This document shows positions 31,797-35,285 of a stretch of DNA of 35,285 nucleotides, in pieces. Position 1 is the stretch's first letter. Each line of letters begins with the position of its first letter. The position numbers and the translations under genes are program-made. Below the pieces are notes generated by a model, which was given only the letters and a program-made list of their open reading frames with translations, made no database searches and was not told the DNA's origin. This DNA is from an uncultured bacterium (GTDB taxonomy: Bacteria; Cyanobacteriota; Vampirovibrionia; Gastranaerophilales; Gastranaerophilaceae): positions 1-35,285 of the forward strand of contig USFB01000019.1 of assembly GCA_900553895.1 (NCBI GenBank), read 5' to 3'.

Positions 31797-32255
31797 TTAC
31801 CCCAAGCCTATTTTAACGCTTTTATTTGGCGTCTTTGTCTCTGATGTCTTAGTCTTAGAATAATTATCCAACTTATTCTGCAAATCACCACTGTGATGTT
31901 CTATCGCATCATCGACATCGTTTAAAAGTTTCTTCTGAACTTCTTTTTCCTTCGTAAAGACATCCATTTCTTTTTCTTTAGCATAAGAATTGATGCCTGA
32001 TTTGTACATAAATCTTGGACAAACAAACATCATAGTAACAGCTGCCGCACCAAGTCCAAACCAACCGGCATGTTTCCAAGAGGAAGTATAACTACGTGCA
32101 ACAGCTGTTGTTACGGCACCCATTGCTACAGAAATTCCACCGGCATTGAGGATAGCTAAACGTTTTTCAGTGCGCCTGTTTACAGGGTTTTTGAAGTCGG
32201 AATACTGCCCCTTAAATGATACCTTAGGGGCTAAGGCATTTACAGGTTGAATCAT
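31797..32255 (-). CDS. Small two-span membrane protein, function unknown
   Basis: A 152-aa protein starting at the ATG at 32255 (MIQPVNALAP), with GTGAG just upstream; the GTG at 32267 belongs to that site. Two hydrophobic segments lie at about 36-52 and 65-80, then a charged helical tail (about 90-135, coiled-coil-like) ends in a Thr/Lys-rich tail. The N-terminal PKVSFKGQ stretch resembles short N-terminal motifs I associate with unannotated proteins of gut Melainabacteria; that is memory, not a search. It faces the 145-aa gene tail to tail. Confidence 0.65.
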   Translation of the reverse strand: MIQPVNALAPKVSFKGQYSDFKNPVNRRTEKRLAILNAGGISVAMGAVTTAVARSYTSSWKHAGWFGLGAAAVTMMFVCPRFMYKSGINSYAKEKEMDVFTKEKEVQKKLLNDVDDAIEHHSGDLQNKLDNYSKTKTSETKTPNKSVKIGLG

Positions 32256-32383
32256 AATCTCACACACTTTCTTTAATATCTATATGTACATTTTAAACTT
32301 TTGATTACATATTTAATATAGCTCTTGAGAATTATTTTTCTAACTTGCCAGCTGTTTATAGAGTGGTTATGAAATCAAAAAAA

Positions 32384-33055
32384 TTATGACATCAATTCAA
32401 AATGATTTTTGTTGTACTTAATCAAACCTTCTTTTTGCAATTTTGATAATTCGAAACTCATAGCACTTCTATCCACATTCAAATAATCTGCTAAATCTTG
32501 ACGGTTAAATTCAATATCAAATCTGTTTGAATGATTTTTTTGAGCTTCATTTGAAAGAAAAGTTAAAACTTTATCACGAATAGTTTTTTGAGAAACATTT
32601 TCAATTTTTTGTATAAGTTCAATATTCTCTTTTGATAAAATCTGAAAAAGGTTATTAATAAGAACTTTATGCCTTGTGCAGGCATTTTGACACATAGACG
32701 TACATTTTTCGTAACTCAAAATCAAAACCAAAGTGTCTTCTACTGTGATTGCATCAACACTTGATTCTACATTCTTTGAGCCAACAAAAGAAAGTGCCAA
32801 ATTCTGATTTTTTCCAAGTCTGGAAATAATAATACGACGTCCCCAGTATGAATCCTTTTCAATATTTACACCACCATCAAGGATTAGATAGATATTTGAA
32901 ATAATATCACCCTGCCTTATTATCATTTCTTCTTTTTCATATTTACGAACTCTGGCATGGAAACATTCCAAAAGTCCTTTAAGCTCCTCATCACTCATAC
33001 CGAAAAATACGGGTGAATTTTTTATTTGGTTATAATATTTTTCTATACGTTCCAT
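32384..33055 (-). CDS. Crp/Fnr-family transcriptional regulator
   Basis: A 223-aa regulator with an N-terminal cyclic-nucleotide-type beta barrel (about 16-115), a dimer helix and a C-terminal winged helix (about 180-220, FNRQDLADYLNVDRSAMSFELSKLQ). Three cysteines at 118, 122 and 126 (CTSMCQNAC) lie at the barrel/dimer-helix junction, a pattern seen in several anaerobe Crp/Fnr proteins; they could hold a redox cofactor but that is inference. The residues that contact cAMP in CRP are not evident. It begins one base after the metallophosphoesterase stop, so they form one operon. Confidence 0.9.
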   Translation of the reverse strand: MERIEKYYNQIKNSPVFFGMSDEELKGLLECFHARVRKYEKEEMIIRQGDIISNIYLILDGGVNIEKDSYWGRRIIISRLGKNQNLALSFVGSKNVESSVDAITVEDTLVLILSYEKCTSMCQNACTRHKVLINNLFQILSKENIELIQKIENVSQKTIRDKVLTFLSNEAQKNHSNRFDIEFNRQDLADYLNVDRSAMSFELSKLQKEGLIKYNKNHFELMS

Positions 33056-33056
33056 T

Positions 33057-33827
33057 TCAACTATCCTTTTCTTCTACACTGATTACAATAATTTCAGGAA
33101 TTGCCCCGAATCTCAACGGTAAAATACTTGTCCCCAAGCCTTTTGTCACGAGCATTTTGTTGTGCGTTTCTTCTATTAAACCTCGAACAAACTTATTACC
33201 ATATTTTGAAGGTACACTCAATGCTCCGATAAATGGCAAATAAATTTGTCCACCGTGCAGATGCCCTGCAAGAATTAGTTCAACTTTTTCATGCACATCA
33301 TAATAAATATCAGGACTGTGCGAAAGCAAAATCGTCGGGTGTTCCGTTCCTATAAGTGCCATTTCTACATCGGGAAAGCCTGTTTGAATATCTTCGACGC
33401 CTGCAATAGATAATCCTTCAAATTTTGTATTTGAGTTTTCCAGAACGGTTATGCCGTTTGCTTGAAGTGTTTCTCTCACCCCGTCTTTATCATACCAACC
33501 ATCGTGATTTCCAAGAACTGTAATCATCGGTGCTTTTAACTTTTTAAATTCCTTAACCTGCTCTTCAATTGGCAAAGTATATTTTCCATCATGGCCTTTT
33601 ATGAAGTCACCACCCGATAAAACCAAATCAGGCTCTATTTCATTAATCGTATTAACAATTTTTTGAAGTCTTTTTCTTTCGTTTTTTGCAATATGAAAAT
33701 CACTCACAAAAACTATTTTTTTATCACCAAGTTCTTTAAATGTGTAGTTTTTAACCACAAGTAAATTCGGCTCGATAAAAAATGACCAAATAAAAAGCAA
33801 AGTAATTAGAATTAAAAAATATTTCAT
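33057..33827 (-). CDS. Membrane-anchored metallophosphoesterase (YkuE-like)
   Basis: A 256-aa calcineurin-like phosphoesterase with one N-terminal helix (about 3-18). The metal site is complete: D43 and H45 in SDFHIA, D74 in SGGDF, GNHD at 106-109, a later His in LLSHSPD, and AGHLHGGQ. Close relatives hydrolyse phosphodiesters, including lipid A precursors and cell-wall lipids, but the substrate cannot be read from the sequence. No ribosome site precedes the ATG. It is the first gene of an operon with the Crp/Fnr gene. Confidence 0.9.
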   Translation of the reverse strand: MKYFLILITLLFIWSFFIEPNLLVVKNYTFKELGDKKIVFVSDFHIAKNERKRLQKIVNTINEIEPDLVLSGGDFIKGHDGKYTLPIEEQVKEFKKLKAPMITVLGNHDGWYDKDGVRETLQANGITVLENSNTKFEGLSIAGVEDIQTGFPDVEMALIGTEHPTILLSHSPDIYYDVHEKVELILAGHLHGGQIYLPFIGALSVPSKYGNKFVRGLIEETHNKMLVTKGLGTSILPLRFGAIPEIIVISVEEKDS

Positions 33828-33885
33828 AGAAACAGTTTAACATAATTTGTGCTAAAATAAATACGCATATTATTTGTACTTTTAT

Positions 33886-33977
33886 ATGGATTGCTTCGTC
33901 ACTAAAACGGATATCTATTCCTCGCAATGACAGCATGCCAAGTCGTTGCAAGGGGCGTTAGCGACGTGACAATCCAT
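33886..33977. repeat. MITE-like palindromic repeat, copy 2
   Basis: A 92-bp unit with imperfect inverted ends ATGGATTGCTTCGTC and GACGTGACAATCCAT. The interior holds CTCGCAATGACAGC, shared with copy 1 (30057-30185). The right half (33937-33974) matches DNA inside pabB/pabC (9360-9397). It lies between the metallophosphoesterase and ferritin starts. Confidence 0.8.
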
Positions 33978-34001
33978 TAAAAAGATAGAACTGGAGGAAA
34001 T

Positions 34002-34511
34002 ATGATTAACGAAAAATTACAAGAAGCGTTTAATGACCAAATTAATAAAGAATTTTATTCTGAATATTTATACTTAGCGATGAAAGTTTATTTTCAAGAA
34101 CTAAATTTGCAAGGTTTTGTAAATTGGTTTGATGTTCAAGTTCAAGAAGAACACGCGCATGCTATGGGTATGTTAAATTATTTAAATGAAAGAGGCGGAA
34201 AAATCGACTTAAGAGCAATTGAAAAACCTGAGCTTGAGGGAACTTGTCCTCTTACAATGTTTGAACAAGTTTTAAGACACGAAGAATATGTAACTTTAAG
34301 AATTAATCACGTAATGGATGTGGCAGAAGAAGTTAAAGATAGAGCTGCTATGCATCTTCTTGATTGGTATATAAAAGAACAAGTTGAAGAAGAAGCAAAT
34401 GTTGGTGGTGTTTTAGCGACTTTAAAATTAATTGGTGATGATAAAAAAGCTTTACTAATCTTGGATAAAGATTTAGCAGCAAGAACATTTGTTGCACCTA
34501 TTATAGGATAG
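34002..34511 (+). CDS. ftnA: Non-haem ferritin
   Basis: Iron-storage protein of the bacterial FTN type that oxidises Fe2+ and stores it in a 24-subunit shell. Ferroxidase ligands match the family: E17, E50 and H53 (QEEHAHA), E94 region (RHEEY) and the EQVEEE motif near 126-131. At 169 aa it is full length. A strong GGAGG site lies before the ATG. It is probably co-transcribed with rnhB, whose start lies 5 bases after the ferritin stop. Confidence 0.95.
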   Translation: MINEKLQEAFNDQINKEFYSEYLYLAMKVYFQELNLQGFVNWFDVQVQEEHAHAMGMLNYLNERGGKIDLRAIEKPELEGTCPLTMFEQVLRHEEYVTLRINHVMDVAEEVKDRAAMHLLDWYIKEQVEEEANVGGVLATLKLIGDDKKALLILDKDLAARTFVAPIIG

Positions 34512-34516
34512 AGTTG

Positions 34517-35149
34517 ATGAGTTCAGAACTTTTATTTCAATTTGATAAAGATTTTAATACAACGATAATTGGAACTGATGAAGCCGGAAGAGGTCCTGCT
34601 GCTGGTGGTGTGTTTGCCGCAGCAGTTTGTTTCGAAAAAGTAACTGATGCCTTGATTAAAGATTTAGCAATCCTTAATGATTCAAAAAAACTTACGGCAA
34701 AAAAACGTAATTCAATTTATGACGTTATTAAAAACAGTACGTTAAATGATATTGTTTGTGTTGAAGTCGATGAGATTGAAAAAATAAATATTTTGAATGC
34801 GTCACTTAAAGCAATGAACTTAGCTTGCTCTGCAATAATTGATAATTCTGATGTTATGGTTTTAGTTGACGGTAATAAATTAATCAAAAATTTTAATTAT
34901 CCGCAACAATTTATCATAAAAGGTGATTCCAAATCAGCTTCAATCGCAGCCGCAAGTGTTCTAGCAAAGGTTACGCGTGACAGGTACATGGAAAAACTGC
35001 ATGAGGAATTTCCTATGTACAACTGGGCGAAAAATGCCGGATATTTAACAAAAGAACATCTTGATGCCATTGATAAACATGGTTTGTGCAAATATCATAG
35101 ACCTTCATTTTTGAGAAAGCATTTTGAAAAACAATTGACTCTGATTTGA
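34517..35149 (+). CDS. rnhB: Ribonuclease HII
   Basis: Cleaves RNA in RNA-DNA hybrids, including single ribonucleotides in DNA. Motifs are GTDEAGRGPAAG with the catalytic Asp-Glu pair near the N-terminus, LNDSKKLTAKKR, VLVDGNK with a catalytic Asp, and GDSKSASIAAASVLAKVTRD. I start at the ATG at 34517 (210 aa), with AGGA 8 bases upstream; the TTG at 34514 is an alternative. It follows ferritin directly. Confidence 0.96.
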   Translation: MSSELLFQFDKDFNTTIIGTDEAGRGPAAGGVFAAAVCFEKVTDALIKDLAILNDSKKLTAKKRNSIYDVIKNSTLNDIVCVEVDEIEKINILNASLKAMNLACSAIIDNSDVMVLVDGNKLIKNFNYPQQFIIKGDSKSASIAAASVLAKVTRDRYMEKLHEEFPMYNWAKNAGYLTKEHLDAIDKHGLCKYHRPSFLRKHFEKQLTLI

Positions 35150-35233
35150 TTAATCAGCGAGTTTTTATTTTCTACTTGAAATTTAAAAATGTTTATGGGA
35201 TGATTAACAAGTGACAATTGAATAGAAAATTAT

Positions 35234-35285
35234 GGCAAGGTAGCTCAGCTGGCTAGAGCGTTCGGCTCATACCCGAGAGGTCGAG
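35234..35285 (+). tRNA. tRNA with CAT anticodon (Met or Ile2), cut by the window end
   Basis: GGCAAGG begins the acceptor stem, AGCTCAGCTGGCTAGAGC is the D arm, and TTCGG-CTCATAC-CCGAG-type pairing gives a 7-base anticodon loop with CAT. The T arm and 3' end lie beyond the window, so elongator Met, initiator Met and lysidine-type Ile cannot be fully separated; the A-U-poor start and D arm favour elongator Met. Confidence 0.9.

Overview
This is a 35 kb stretch of an AT-rich bacterial chromosome with short intergenic gaps and the standard code. The organism looks like an anaerobic diderm. NrdG points to anaerobic ribonucleotide reduction. A NagZ-type GH3 enzyme, a diaminopimelate route (dapF plus a DapL-like aminotransferase) and a long AsmA-like protein point to a peptidoglycan-containing cell with an outer membrane. 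Together with several small membrane proteins I do not recognise, the best guess is a gut Vampirovibrionia/Melainabacteria (Gastranaerophilales-like) genome. That lineage call is inference from gene style, not from a marker-gene comparison.

Layout. 1-5.2 kb: hisS diverges from dapF, then a small zinc-ribbon gene, a tandem AAA ATPase, and tRNA-Gly(GCC) with an odd duplicated 3' end. 5.3-8.3 kb: glmS and a two-gene unit (GNAT-like protein plus small membrane protein). 8.4-13.3 kb: a mutS - pabB/pabC fusion - pabA operon on the minus strand. 13.4-15.3 kb: an unknown membrane-anchored protein, RNase P RNA, nrdG and an XRE regulator. 15.3-17 kb: a dense regulatory region with a small-RNA-like unit, a consensus promoter with a palindromic operator, and a 16-codon leader peptide with two adjacent Trp codons and alternative RNA hairpins, followed by a Trp-free membrane protein. 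17-23.6 kb: nagZ, an orphan sugar-ABC permease, an AsmA-like protein, accA and accD. 23.7-29.2 kb: a DppD-type ATPase, a UPF0173 hydrolase, an NptA-type Na/phosphate transporter, a small unknown gene and a DapL-like aminotransferase. 29.2-35.3 kb: a DRE-TIM aldolase-like protein, three unknown proteins, a Crp/Fnr regulator with a metallophosphoesterase, ferritin, RNase HII and the start of a tRNA with a CAT anticodon.

Most genes are housekeeping. The unusual content lies between and inside them: (i) the Trp-type leader before an unrelated membrane protein; (ii) short palindromic repeats of at least three families, two of which are embedded in frame in coding sequences (pabB/pabC fusion and the AsmA-like gene); (iii) GTTGGGC...GCCCAAC hairpins just after three stop codons; (iv) a tRNA-Gly 3'-end duplication with its own terminator; (v) several genes whose -10 box ends 6-7 bases before the ATG, suggesting leaderless mRNAs.
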